Source of the DNA: Paracentrotus lividus
Taxonomy: Eukaryota; Echinodermata; Echinoidea; Camarodonta; Echinidae
DNA: 64,000 bases
Assembly: GCA_940671915.1 (NCBI GenBank)
Contig: CALNVZ010003429.1
Span: 21,990,717 to 22,054,716 of the forward strand
Reading direction: 5' to 3'
Below the pieces are notes generated by a model. That model had not been told where the DNA came from and ran no database searches. It saw only the letters and a program-made list of their open reading frames with translations. Positions 38,690-52,430 of this stretch are shown here, piece after piece (position 1 is the stretch's first letter; each line of letters starts with the position of its first letter). A program made the translations under genes and the position numbers.

Positions 38690-38880
38690 GTCTTGCTCAG
38701 TTTAAGGTGTTTTTTTTTTTTTCGGCTCAGGAAAAATTAAATCATTCATACACCAAACTCTCTTTCGTAGGGGTTTCAGTGTTTTGAATCTTTGGAATGA
38801 AATCAAAGACAGGATGCAGGAATACAAGTCAGTCAACAAGAGAAAACTCTTTGAATTCTTGAAGCAAGAATGAGCTACAA
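38690..38880 (+). mobile_element. LINE reverse-transcriptase C-terminal fragment
   Basis: One frame reads HQTLFRRGFSVLNLWNEIKD then RMQEYKSVNKRKLFEFLKQE and stop. LNLWNEI...NKRKLFEFLK fits the conserved tail of LINE ORF2 proteins (G..LWN.LP....S...FK..L). Only this end is recognisable and the frame has no start. Confidence 0.65.
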
Positions 38881-39263
38881 TGACAAAGAGAGAAGAAACC
38901 TTTATGAAAGAGAGCTTGGTCTAATAACTTTTGTCTGAGCTGTACATGTATATATTTTCATGTCTCTATTGTCGGGAGCCTCCACCCTACTCCTATTTAA
39001 ATGAAAATTGAAACATATGAAATTATATGTGAGGGGACTAGGTCATCTTGAATGACAAGTCTGCTCGATGTACTGAGCCAGACTGTCCAGAAAATACATA
39101 AAAAGTGGAAGATCCGTCAGTGGCTCTGGGCCTGAAGACTCCCAATGAAAGGTATTTTGTATAACAATATCATGAAGAAAAAAAAAAATTATCACAACCA
39201 CCCGCATGAACATCTAGATGGTGTCTATAATCGGCCCAAATCATACAGCAAAATATTAACTAA

Positions 39264-39434
<171 letters not shown>

Positions 39435-39524
39435 TAAAATTAGCGATTTTAGCAAATGTAGCTCAAAAGAACATGCATGTATACGTACATTTTGGGACGG
39501 ACAATTGATGTTAGCCTAGTGTAG

Positions 39525-39710
<186 letters not shown>

Positions 39711-39759
39711 TAGAATAATTTTTTTTTGACGAACAACAATTGATGCCAGCCTAGTGTAG

Positions 39760-39876
<117 letters not shown>

Positions 39877-40092
39877 TGAACGATTTAAGCAAGTGGCTCA
39901 AAAGATACATGTACGCATGTTGTATTTAGTTACATAAAAATTGATTCCAGCATAGAGTATTAAAGCATTCATCATTGCTGTTTCGCATGTTTGAATTTGG
40001 TTGGAAAACGCTCTTTCCCTCAGATAGACTTAGAAATCGTTGCTATACTGGGATTACACCCACAACATTTACATCGTCAGTCAAGTGATTGA

Positions 40093-40431
<339 letters not shown>

Positions 40432-40675
40432 TGATATCTACTTAGTTATATCTGATACCTGGGATATTTAATACGAAAAAATATATCGGTTTCTCGTCGT
40501 AACTCTTTGCAAGGGATACTGCACACGTGCAGACATACACACATGTCTAGCGAATCAGTCTCTGACAGAAAAGATCGAGGGGAAGAGGAGTAGAGGAAGG
40601 AGAAGAGTGTTTTTATGCAGAGATTTACATTTACACAATACATGTACCGGTACATATAGTTTTATGCACAGTTTA

Positions 40676-41745
40676 TATTTATGCCTCCGCCACCGAAGGT
40701 GGTGCCGGAGGCATCATGTTTTCGGGTTGTCCGTCCGTCCGTCCGTCCGTCCGTCCCGTTTGCTCGTTATCGCGATATCTCAAGAACCACTTGAGATATC
40801 AACTTCAAACTTGGGGATGGTATGTATCACCATAGGAAGATGATCTGATTAGATTTTGGAGTATGTAGGTCAAAGGTCAAGGGTCACAGAGGTCAAATTG
40901 TGATATTCCATGTATTAAGCTCGTTATCGCGATATCTCAAGAACCACTTGAGATATCAACTTCAAACGTGGGGAAGGTATTTATCACCATAGGAAGATGA
41001 TCTGATTAGATTTTGGAGTACGTAGGTCAAAGGTCAAGGGTCACAGTGGTCAAATTTTGAAATTCCATGTATTAAGCTCGTTATCGCGTTATCTCAAGAA
41101 CCACTTGAGATATCAACTTCAAACTTTGGGATGGTATTTATCACAATAGGAAGATGATCTGATTAGATTTTGGAGTATGTAGGTCAAAGGTCAATGGTCA
41201 CAGAGGTCAAATTGTGAAATTCTATGTATTAAGCTCGTTATCGCGTTATCTCAAGAACCACTTGAGAAATCAACTTCAAACTTATGGATGGTATGTATCA
41301 CCATAGGAAGATGATCTGATCAGATTTTGGAGTATGTAGATCAAAGGTCAAGGGTCACAGAGGTCAAATTGTGAAATTCCATGTATTGATCTCGTTATTG
41401 CGATATCGCAAGAACCACTTGAGATATCAACTTCAAACATGGGGATGGTATGTATCACCACAGGAAGATGATCTGATTAGATTTTGGAGTATGTAGGTCA
41501 AAGGTCAAGAGTCACAGAGGTCAAATTGTGAAATTTCATGTATTGTGTTAGTTATCGCCATATGAACACGATCTCATTATATTTTGGAGTGTGTAGGTAA
41601 AAAATTTAGGAGGGACTATGATCTAATAAGGTTTGGGGTCACAAGGTCAAAGGTCAAGGTCAAAGATGTCTTTGTATAAAGGAAAATCAATAGATGAATG
41701 TGCTGTAAATTTCTGATCTGGCAATGGCGGAGGCATAAATTTCGA
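40676..41745. mobile_element. Element with TTTATGCCTCCGCCA ends and internal 157-bp repeats
   Basis: Left end ATTTATGCCTCCGCCACCG, right end TGGCGGAGGCATAAAT, so about 15-bp inverted ends. Near the left is a (GTCC)n run, then five tandem 157-bp units. A short CGACCGTGCGCGGTCG palindrome follows the right end. No transposase. The class is unclear to me; similar sequence is, from memory, widespread in marine invertebrates. Confidence 0.8.
40763..41550. repeat. 157-bp tandem repeat, five units
   Basis: CTCGTTATCGCGATATCTCA recurs at 40763, 40920, 41077, 41234 and 41391, a constant spacing of 157 bp. Each unit holds AAGAACCACTTGAGATATCA and AGGTCAAAGGTCAAGGGTCA. A degenerate part-unit follows. 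Confidence 0.95.
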
Positions 41746-41939
41746 CCGTGCGCGGTCGAGGATTCATCTTGTTTTATTTGTTTCCCACTTTTCATGTTTT
41801 AAATATGATACTATGTTTGTTCAATCTTCTTCATTTGCTTCAGCCAATATACGGAGTACCTCTAGACAGAATTTGTCATTCTTTTAGGTTATCCACAGCC
41901 ATTGACTGGTGCACTCATTGTAAATACATGTATGTTACT

Positions 41940-42090
41940 CTTTACTATATACCACTGTGTAAAGGGGCCCCGTCAACAAGCTGTGCTTCACAGGGGTCCC
42001 AAACCTATCATTCTAAGTTCTTTGATGTTATGCATTGTATCACTATTGAGTTTGATTTGGTTTGAATAAACTATACTATACTATTCTTTT
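41940..42090 (+). mobile_element. Possible LINE 3' tail
   Basis: GGGGCCCCGTCAACAAGCTG, a GGGGTCCC word, AATAAA and an (ACTAT)n end resemble 3' ends of CR1-like LINEs of invertebrates. No protein motif is left, so this is tentative. Confidence 0.4.
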
Positions 42091-42375
42091 CTTCTATATT
42101 GTAATGTTAATACTTTTAAATCAAATAAATAATATAAAATGTATAAAATGTTGGAGTAGAAGATGGAAGGTACAACTCATGGAGAAAGCTAGAAACTGAG
42201 AGTTGTACAACAATCAATCCTGAAATTTCCTTTGAATAATGTTAAAACTAGGATTCAGATCCAAATATGACATATTTAATGATCAAAAATTTCAATGTCA
42301 GCTTATTTTGTGTTCTTTTCAGTTCTTCCACCTCTTTTTATTTGAGGTCACTCACACCCCTTGATTTTAAATTGA

Positions 42376-42516
<141 letters not shown>

Positions 42517-43289
42517 TAATTATTATCTGTATCAGACATCTGAGTTCGTCATTTATAAAACTGTATTAGCCTAGTTTTCATAAACATCAGGAATTGATAG
42601 GTATATTATTTGTATTTTGCTTGGTTTCCCTGCTTGTATACACTTTAGTGGAGAAATTAGTGAAAATATACTTTTATATTTTCCACGGTGTATTGAGTTT
42701 GTCCGATACGCGTAATTGTAAAATGTTGCGGGGGGGGGGGTAAATGTACCTTAGTCGGCACACTTTGTTTAACTCCTCAGAGCTCTCTCCCATTATGATG
42801 TATTTCAGACCTGTCGAAGCAAAAAATAAACTTTTTATAAAGTTTATTTACTACGGCATGCTAAAATACAAACGAGTGTTACAGGTGTTTTGACAAGAAA
42901 GCTGAAAGTAAGTTTGGGCTGTATTAGGGGCTAAGCAAAGACGGAAAATGGCGGTTATAGGCGGTTTGAGGAGAAAGGTTAAGAGAAGTTTGAGGGTTAA
43001 AGGCTGACAGTGATCCTAGAAAGCTCATGGAGTGCTGCACACACAGTACTACCATGGGTACTGTAGTGTCCTTCACCAAGAGGTGGAGCTGTTCATCATG
43101 TCCAATGACAACACATAGAGTGTGACAAAACAGTGGTGATTATTCATGACTTTGGAACAATTCAGCAAATTTATAATTCATGTAACAGGGAGTTTAAATA
43201 GAGTTTGAGTTTTGTAAGTGAATTGTGTGTCATAGAGAGGGCTCATATATTCATCATTGCATTATTTGCATTTAAAATCAAAGATTGTA

Positions 43290-43480
43290 GCTCACTCTGT
43301 AGAGTAAGGGTCTCATCACCATGACATGCCCAGTTCAAAGCAAGTCAATGATTGGTGCCATTTAGTAAGGCATTAGTCCTCAAAACTAATGTCTTCATTA
43401 GGACTAAATGCCATAGGTCCACATGTTGAGTCCTGCATGTACCTGTTTGAGCATTTCATTGCCTCCAAGCAGTCTGGTAA
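43290..43480 (+). mobile_element. Degenerate tRNA-derived SINE
   Basis: TAGCTCACTCTGTAGAG fits a tRNA A box and CCCAGTTCAAAGC a worn B box, with a non-tRNA tail after it. Not a working tRNA: no acceptor stem pairs. Confidence 0.55.
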
Positions 43481-43514
43481 AATAAAACATCCAATCATTT
43501 TCTGCTTTGACCAA

Positions 43515-43665
43515 TAATGATTACCTTCTTGGTAGTGTAGTGGTTCTGAGTCTCATCTTTCAATCAGAGGGTCGCAGGTTCAAATCCCTCTTCCGGCGTA
43601 ATCTCCTTGTAGCAAGAAATTCATTCACAATGTGCTGCACTAACCCTGGTGAGGTAAATGAAGAC
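43515..43665 (+). mobile_element. tRNA-derived SINE
   Basis: TAGTGTAGTGG (A box) and GGTTCAAATCC (B box), 38 bp apart, form an RNA polymerase III promoter of tRNA type. The tail (AGCAAGAAATTCATTCACAA, GTGCTGCACTAACCC) is not tRNA. It ends exactly where element A copy 2 begins. Confidence 0.7.
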
Positions 43666-43883
43666 CAGGGGGGTGTTTCACAGAGAGTTAAGTAGACTTA
43701 AAGTCGTACTTAACTTCTAACTTCTTGTTTTATAACGCGCAATTTAATTGATAGATTTCACAATGGCATGCATCCCTGACCATGGTCAATCCAATGAGGT
43801 GATGCGTAATATAATGCACGAAATTGACATTTAAGTGCGATTTTGAAGTCTACTTAACTCTTTGTGAAACACCCCCCCCCCTG
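43666..43883. mobile_element. hAT-like non-autonomous element family A, copy 2
   Basis: 218 bp, ends CAGGGGGGTGTTTCACAGAG and complement, interior AATTGATAGATTTCACAATG shared with copy 1 at 18530. The flanks show no clear 8-bp duplication. Confidence 0.85.
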
Positions 43884-43974
43884 ACACTCCTTGAAATGCA
43901 GCATGTGTAACAGCTGTAAGCTGCATACATGTACTTGTAGAGTACTAGAGATTTCTGATAAAGCTTTACATGTA

Positions 43975-44341
<367 letters not shown>

Positions 44342-44974
44342 TGAGTCAAGATTAATGCTTTTTTTTTTCAAATTTATCAATAATCATCCATTAAAAAGAA
44401 AAACAGTTTTTTACATGTACCACTGATCTCTATCATATGGACGCGTCATTGCCTATTGCCTAAACTGAAGCAGGCATGCACACGCGGTGACAATTTATTG
44501 AGGCTCTCATGTGACCATGTTACACTTCTGGAAGTGAAATGGCTAGTATGCTTTGTGCTCATTCAGAAGTGCAACATGGCCACCGCAGAGCATCACTTCA
44601 GTTAGCTAATGATATGTCTAGTGTAGAGGTCAGTGGTTTTAACAATATTGCATGCAGATGAAAAGATACCATTAAAAACAAAAACAGTATGAAACTTGTA
44701 CAATGGGCACCTGTTTTGCTGTAGAAGTGAATGTTTTGTGCCTGTTTTTATTGCTTGTTTTGTAGCATCTCTCTTGTTTCAAGTTGTGTCAAGCTGTCAT
44801 AGTATAAAATAATGCCAATCTTTTCTCTTTACCTTCCATACATCAATACATGTAGGTAAGAGTAGTGTGTATTGCATAGAAATAATTCATTTTTGCATTG
44901 ATGATAGATTATAACATTGTTTATATGTAATATCAGCTTCTGTAATATGTGCTCTCATACAATTCCATGACATT

Positions 44975-45125
44975 GCTCTGGCGACAATTGCTATCCCCTT
45001 AATTTTTCATAATAATTGAATTGCTAACTTCAGGCCTGAACTGAACAGTGTAACTAACCCTAGACCTTAATACACAAAACACTATTGCAACCCTACATCT
45101 CAAATGAAATAAAGCCTGTTGACAA
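44975..45125. repeat. CCCTA-rich dispersed repeat, copy 1
   Basis: GACATTGCTCTGGCGACAATTGC, then GAACAGTGTAACTAACCCTA and AATGAAATAAA. Related sequence at 47665-47840, with a start at 63960. Confidence 0.6.
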
Positions 45126-45203
45126 AGCGAATGTTGTGTCACCCTGTGATAAAACAAAATGAAAAGCATAGTTTATACAGCAGCGTATAAAACAATTTTC
45201 ATT

Positions 45204-45313
45204 CATATAGGCATAGGTATAGACACGCACTTTCTTATGTTACAGGGGGGATGATCTATTCATTATCCCCCAGTAACAAAACAAAGTGCGTCCAGCTCTA
45301 CACCAGTGCATAT
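45204..45313. mobile_element. Small GGGGGAT hairpin, copy 2
   Basis: ACGCACTTTCTTATGTTACA, GGGGGGATGATCTATTCATT, ATCCCCC and GTAACAAAACAAAGTGCGT; same plan as 21676-21770. Confidence 0.75.
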
Positions 45314-46204
45314 AGGGGTTAGAAAGTTCTTGAATCACAGCAGCCTTTACCTATTAATGACGTAATAAGAAGCTAATTATCTCACAGACGTCATTGAGAA
45401 GAGAGTGAGGTCATTCAGCGGACAAATACATGAGTAATGCCTAGGCCCTTCCCAGTTGCCAACTTAATGGATGTTTTGTTGTGTTTCCGCCATCAACTGT
45501 GATGATTGTGACGTAAGACATACCCCTACCCTAAAACATCTTAAAGGGATTTAGAAACTTCCCAAAACAAGTGCCAAAGAGACAAATTAATAAAATCCTG
45601 TCTCTCTGAATATAAAAACAAATTATTGAAAGTTTCAGAGCAAGTAGAAGTCATTAACTATCTTAAAACAGTGAAAACAATTGAGGTTAGGTCTATGGCT
45701 TTGCAATTGCGCGATCAAATTACCATTGCTCTGTCGCGAGGCTCAGTGAACGGTGTGCCAATCGAGGTGAATAACCCAGAATATTACGTCCTTAGCTGCT
45801 GATGAAGGATATTGTTTGAAAAGCGTTTTGGTACGTTTTACTTTTCAAAATCTAGATATGAAATTGTAGATATCTGGAAAGCAAAGCAAGCAATTGGCTT
45901 TTAAATTTAAGGGAGTCCAGACTGACCTATATGTTTATAATCATGTTGGAAAAATGAGCTTTTTCAATCAATTACATTTTGAATTCTCGCTCAATGTTAC
46001 TGCAAATGATTGACCTATTATTTTTCCGGCCCCATTTGTGACGCTTCTGACGTACGGACGTACCCCGTACTTTGAGGGGGAGTGGAGTTCCGGAAATCAC
46101 AAACCTACTAATTGACTGTTACCACTTGTTCTTAATGTTTTGAATAGATACGCAACAGGTGCTTGCAACCTTGCCTGTTTGTGCATCAGGGAGGGGGCGG
46201 GTGG

Positions 46205-46515
46205 GGTATAAAAAAAAGGGAAGAGGATAAGAAAGGGAAATGAAAACAAATCGAAGTGTATGTTTTCAACTTGGGAAGTTTTGTTTACAAATTTGTTGCA
46301 GGAATTGATGAAGTGTTAATAGACCCATGGGCATTAGGTAATTAGAATAAATCGGTATAGACGAAATGAAATTAGACCCAGTCAGATGAGACCAAATGGA
46401 CATTAGTCAAAGTGGGTTTAGACCAAGGGGGTAGAGAAGATAGGGAAGGGGAATTGGAAATAAATTGAAGTGTATATTTTCTACTGGGAAGTTTTGTTAA
46501 CAAACAAAAAAAAAA
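46205..46515. repeat. Tandem duplication, about 210 bp x 2, with ATTAGACC words
   Basis: AAATYGAAGTGTATRTTTTC and GGGAAGTTTTGTT recur. Between them are GAAATTAGACCCAGTCAGAT-type words also seen at 53370-53690. Confidence 0.75.
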
Positions 46516-47029
46516 TAGACTGATTATTATATATCTAAAATGCTTTTAAAATGACCAAACTATCTCAGGCTTCAAGGAATTTTTAGATCAGTATGCGTGT
46601 AGGGCTTGAATTAACTAAAGAGCATGGAGGCCATTGCCTTTATAGATCTATGCACCCCCCCCCCCCCTTACTATCATTTGTGCCTCGTCCAAAATACCCT
46701 GTTTGGCCTTGGAGATTTTGGTGCCCTTTCTAGACAATAACATTTCCACTGTAGTAAAAAAAAAAATTTAAAAAAAGTGCCCTATGAAAAAAAATGGCCT
46801 TGTCCTAAAACTGACAAAATTAGAGGCCTGTGAGTGTCCATTGTCTGGGTTGAAAATGGGCGGAGTGATTGTGGTTTTCCGAGAAATGGGCGGTGCATGT
46901 AGCTCACCTGATTAATCCCCATAAAACAAAACAAGGTATTAAGGGATCAAAACTCACTCAAAACTCACTGTGTAGTACGTTGAGGTCAAAATTATTTTGT
47001 CAATATCTTACATATTTTGTTATCTCAGT

Positions 47030-47350
47030 TTTCACATTATTGAAAACATAAACATGATACATGTATATGAAATTATGAAATATTCTTATGAAATCTGTAA
47101 TTAAATCATATATTGTATGAAGAATATGATTCAAATCTGAATGTATTTTGTTCTTGCACTTTATATATTCTTTTGAACATTACTGAAAACATAACCAGGA
47201 TATATACAACAATTTTGAAATATTCTTATGAAATCTTAATTAAAAGCAGATCATTTAAAAAAAATGATTAATACATGTATCCTCAATATTTGTTTTCATA
47301 TTGTTTAAACGTTACTGACAACACAACCAGGATATGCAATAATTATTAAA
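47030..47350. repeat. Tandem array, about 130-155 bp x 3
   Basis: Units share ATTRCTGAAAACATAACCAG, GATAYAT and GAAATATTCTTATGAAATCT. Confidence 0.75.
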
Positions 47351-47664
47351 ATTCACAGTAATGGGAATTTCCATATATTGACCATTCTCTTACCTCAATG
47401 AACCCTTACAGCCAAAAGGACGTTTTCTCGTACTAGGTTTTTACATACTAGTGGAGTTAAGGCCCTTCTACATGTACATGTAACTATCAGCTGACAAGGT
47501 GTAATACATGTATACCTGGCTGTATAGGAACCATCTTTTGGAAGGTCATGACTAAAATCAAAGCATTATTGAAGGTCCTTAAAACAAGGTACAGGTACTA
47601 CTTTTGTTATTGAATGAATCAGAATAAGTATTTTACATTTATTTTTTTGGGAGTCGAAAGGTTA

Positions 47665-47840
47665 TTCCATGACAATTGCTCTTACGAAAATTGCTCTTGG
47701 CAAATTCCATACACTAAGCGAATGACCAACTTCAACTCTGGACTTAACACTGTGCCCTACCCTAAACCTAACCCCAAACTTATTATAAAACCCTATTGCA
47801 ATTCTAACCCAAACCCTACATCTTTGACGAAATAAATCCG
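47665..47840. repeat. CCCTA-rich dispersed repeat, copy 2
   Basis: GACAATTGCTCTTACGAAAA, CCCTACCCTAAACCTAACCC and GACGAAATAAATC. The telomere-like CCCTAA words are isolated and irregular, so this is not a telomeric array. Confidence 0.6.
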
Positions 47841-48525
47841 AGAGCATTTGTTGGTTCCTGCGGCACATGCACTTGAAATTGAAAATCCAATATGGAATTA
47901 ACCCAAAGAAATAAATGTACATGAAGCTACAATTACATGCAAAAACAACAACAACAACATCAATGTCGTTGAGTTCGCAGTTACACAGTGGTTCATAAAA
48001 AATGTGCTGTGTAAAGGTATATACATGTAGCAACCATTTTACTATGTGTGGTGTCTTTATAATACATTTATGTAAATGTACAATGTATGTGTGCATGCAG
48101 ATAAAATGCTTTCAATGCCAAATAATCAAGATGCTCTGTATGTGTTGTAGAATGCTCCTTTTCTAAATGTGTTGCTTATCATTCTCTTTTTCTTGCACAA
48201 CTTGTTTCTTTGATTATTTAATTCAGATGGCTTTTATGGTAAGTAAATTTGAGAAAAAAATTGGAATTCATGCATGCTGATATTACCACACTGACCTACA
48301 AATGACTAAATGAAAATGTTATAATTTACAACACAATGTACATGTATGTTTCTCCAAAAAAAAAATTATACTTGAAATGTCTATCAAATAAAAAATTATG
48401 ATTTGGGGGAATATGGTTTACATATAGCTCATAGAATTTTTTTCACAATTTGTTTTGCATGATGGGAGGGGTGTCCATAAATGAAAATCATGATAGTGGT
48501 ACAAGGTGTCACAAAAAGGTTACTT

Positions 48526-48686
48526 CGTCGGCTGAGAGCCAGAAGGACGCTATTACAGATCAAAGATGTTCCGTTGAGAGCCATAAGGGCGCTAATACCA
48601 TTGACTTTGTACAGCAATAGCGCCCTTATGGCTCTAAAAGGAATATCTTTGATTTGCAATAGCGCACTTATGGCTCTCAACAGACG
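48526..48686. mobile_element. 161-bp foldback element, copy 2
   Basis: Arms CGTCGGCTGAGAGCCAGAAG and complement of CGTCTGTTGAGAGCCATAAG; same length as the copy at 32503-32663. Confidence 0.85.
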
Positions 48687-50324
48687 ACTTGTTCATCACT
48701 TGACACTCATTGCACTGGACTTTAATTCACAAACTATTATTGATGAACAAAATATGATGACGGGTTATATATGCAATATGATAATCACATTCACAGAGAA
48801 AAGGGATGCTTTTATACAAAACAAAATAAATCTTTACTCCAAATGTTTTTTTCATAAACTGTGTACTTGTGGATGAGTTGTTTAGGTTATGGTTGAACAA
48901 TTATAGTTGGAATACTTCAATATCAATACAATTAGTGCATGACATCATGTCAAATTTCGAAGTGGGAAATCACTTAATACAATCGACCATTTCGTACATC
49001 TGATCTTCTTTTTTCTCAGTTGTTGTTCTACTTCATGAACTTATCATGGCATGATGATATAAACAGTACACCCTTAAATATACTTGTAAAGTGGAAAGCA
49101 AAAACACTTATTTCAGGAAGTTCCTGCATGTCCATGTTCCTTTGAAACTCATTAGGCCAACACTTTATATTATATTTGGGAACATACCTAACTCTCATGA
49201 GCTATCATTAATCATCATACTTTTTTGTTCTTTTTTATCTTGGTTTACTTTTTTTTTTGTTAATCATTTTACCTCATATTTTATAGACATTTCACTTGTA
49301 GATCTTGACTCATTTCCATGCTGAACTTACGAGACATCCATGTTATTTTGGGTTAAAGCCACCCCTCGCGATGTCTAAAATGGGTACTTGGTTAACTTTT
49401 GTTCTAATCCCTCATTTGTCATACGACCATTACACATTACACGTTGAACACTTGCTGTTTTAAAGGGAAAGTTCTGTTCTAGGAAGATGGAATAAAAAAT
49501 TGTGAGCAATCTTTCTGATAGTATATAATATCCTTAGATTCACGAAATTGTCTTTTTAAGAGGTAGATATACTGAAAATGTTTTGCCCCAAAATGCTCTG
49601 CATTTAGAGTAATAATTAGTGATTAAATTGAGCAGATTCTGACTGTAGGACCCAAACAATCAGGTATAGCCATTAATTGCATTTTTATTTCAAATGTATT
49701 TATTGCATGTAAAATGACACATTCTTTCTTTAAATTTGCAAGCTTCACCATATGACTATCACATCATATTCAACCATAAATTAATCACTGTTAAAGCAAG
49801 CACACACTTTATTCCCACTATGAGCACTGCTCCTATGACTTGAACAAGTACAGACAAATTAGAATTACACGGTAACTACTGGAACAAAAAATAAAACTTT
49901 GTATTTATTTTTAGGATAGTAATTCAAATATTTTGAAGGGTTTTTGTTGTTGAGTTTATACATTTCACAATTATTTCAATTTATATTTGGCATGCACAAT
50001 TTGAGATTAATTTTTATTTCATTACATTTTAAGTTTCTTTTGCAATGACTTTATAAAGAAATGAAAAGAGATTTATACCCATTTCCTGAGCATCGTTTTT
50101 TAGGGGTGAACACTCCCTCCCCCCCCCTTCACCTTTCCTAATGAAGGAAAGCAATCTCTGATTTGGATAAAATCAGGCGCTTGTAAGCAAAACAAAGCCA
50201 CTTCCTCTGAGTACTGATGTGCTTTCTTTTAGCTCTCTCTCTCTTCTGTTTTTTGTTCTTTCCTTTTTTTAGTTACCCTGTACTCCTAACCACAGGTTGA
50301 TCACCTGAGATTATGACATTCAGT

Positions 50325-51120
50325 CAGTGAGCTGCCTGCATGTGATGATTGTGTCCCAGACAGCACTGCTCCCCTGACTGATACTGTTAACTCAGTGCTG
50401 ATGTTTATCAATTTTTAAGGTACACCTTCTACCATTCTTGTTGAGACACTGTGTACCAGTGACCACAGTTTTGTGCGGTCGCCTGCATGTGATGATTGTG
50501 TCCCTGACAGCACTGCTCCCCTGACTGATACTGTTATAAACTCAGTGCTGATGTGTATCAATTTTTAAGGTACACCTTCTACCATTCTTGTTGAGACACT
50601 GTGTACCAGTGACCACAGTTTTGTGTGGTCAGGCCATTATCATCATTTAGTGATGATTGTTAACATCTTTCATGCCCCTTGCCAGATCTGCCCATATATT
50701 TTCAATTTTTGCTGAGACACTTTGTTCTATTTTTGCCGTATACCAGTGACCACAGGTTTGTCCCCTCCGGGGTCCCCTCATTCTGTAAACATGCAGAGGT
50801 GGTTCTTGACGCCAATCATGCCCCTGGCCAGCTTTGCTGCATATTCAATCATTGCTTAGACACTCTGTACCATTTTTGCTGAATCACTGTGACCAGTGAC
50901 CACATGTTTGTCCACTTACATGTACATGTAAGTTATAAACAGTCATTCAGTTATGGTTGTTAACATACATCAATTGTATCCCTGGCCAGCAATTTTCCTC
51001 TCACTGCCAGCTCTGCCGCATATTCAATTTTTGCTGAGACTCTGTGTACTAGTGACCACCGCCGGTCTGTCCACTCAAGCCGTAAACATTCATTCATTGA
51101 TGGTCACTGTAGTTGTTGTG
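50325..51120. repeat. Tandem array, about 150 bp, two near-identical and several diverged units
   Basis: CTGCATGTGATGATTGTGTC to ACCAGTGACCACAGTTTTGT occurs twice with few differences; later units keep GACACTSTGTACCAGTGACC and GTTAACAT. Open frames at 50679 and 50953 lie in the array. Confidence 0.85.
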
Positions 51121-51889
51121 TCCCTGTCCTGCCCAGCCTGCTGCTCGTCTGTCTACGCAGAAACTTATGTAACACTTCCTCTCCTGATTAGGGGAGTGAC
51201 ACTCGCAATTTCCTTCGCAACCTGAAAGGTTGTTAGAGGATATAAAGGGTCAGGCGATACTGATCGCACTTTCAGTTGCGTGTTTGAGTCATGTCTTAGT
51301 AACGCTCTACTTCTCTCTCTTTCCTCTCATCGGGACTTTACCTGCTGTTCGTAGAGGAAAAAACAAAGGAATTTCCTTTTTCGAATTCAAGTGGATGATA
51401 TTTTTTTTTCAGGTGAATCAGAAGGAGTCTTTGTTGCTGTTTGGGGAAAGGGGGTGTTTCTTCCGTCTGTGTTTCTTTTGGGGTAAGAAAGACAGAAATT
51501 TTCCCCTCTTCCCACGCTTGTTCGGGTGATGACGATATCCACTTAGCCACTTTAAGGGAGTCTCCTTTGCCTTACCTACTAAAGAGATATGTATTTATAG
51601 ATATTACATCATTGCTGTGAAGTCATCACTGAAACTCTGTTGTGGTTCTACAGTAAAATGTTCATTTATATGCAGAGGAGGTGAAATTCTGGAGCGCATA
51701 CTTGTATTGGAACTGAAGATTATTGGACTAATCAACAGTTGATTCAAGAAATACTGAATTGTTGCAAAATTTATGCAGATTTTTTTCTCTCTAGAGATGT
51801 GTTTATTTGGAGTTCATTGTTGGAGAATTGCCATTAAGATCTACTTGTTGGCTTCATTGCGACATCTTTAATTGACAAAATTTGATGAG

Positions 51890-52430
51890 AAGAAAGCAGA
51901 GCTGTCAAAAAAAGTTGTCTAGAATGTCTTGGCAAGTCGCAACTTTTTCTGTCAATGCTTTGCCCTACTGCATCAGGTTATGACCCTGTTGAACTCATTT
52001 ATGGTGACAACTTCAATTGACTAGATTAAAGGAATACGAAGCAGAAGTGTCTGACGAATTCCTTTTTCAGACACCAGATTTTTGCCTAACAACACATACT
52101 GCGATAAGTTACAGGTTTATGACATTGTACGACTCCTTCCGGATCAATCAAGGAGACTTGTGGAATAGGTAACAAAACTAAGAAGTCATCCAGAATTCGT
52201 ACCTCACACCTCGCATTTTGCCTTACAACTTATACTGCGATCAGGTTTATGACCCTGTGTAACTCCTTCTGGATCAATCAACAAGATTTGCTTGTGGAAT
52301 AGGTAGCAGAACTGTCTAAGGACTCATCCAGAAATTGCACACACAGTTTTTACTTTACTACACATAGGCCTACTGCAGACAAGTTATGACTTTGTTCAAC
52401 TCCAGACTTCTGTCTGATCTTGGACTGAGA
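51890..52430. repeat. Tandem array, about 125 bp x 4
   Basis: Units share CATACTGCGATMAGTTACAGG-like, TTATGACCCTGTNNAACTCC, CGGATCAATCAA and TTGTGGAATAGGTA. Confidence 0.85.

Noticed and set aside
43515-43600. Possible tRNA gene
   Set aside because: A and B boxes are present but the acceptor and anticodon stems do not fold and a non-tRNA tail follows; best read as a SINE.
47740-47800. Telomere-like CCCTAAACCTAACCC
   Set aside because: Only a few irregular units inside a dispersed repeat that recurs at other places.
47662-48096. 144-residue minus-strand frame
   Set aside because: Overlaps the CCCTA-rich dispersed repeat and has no recognisable domain.
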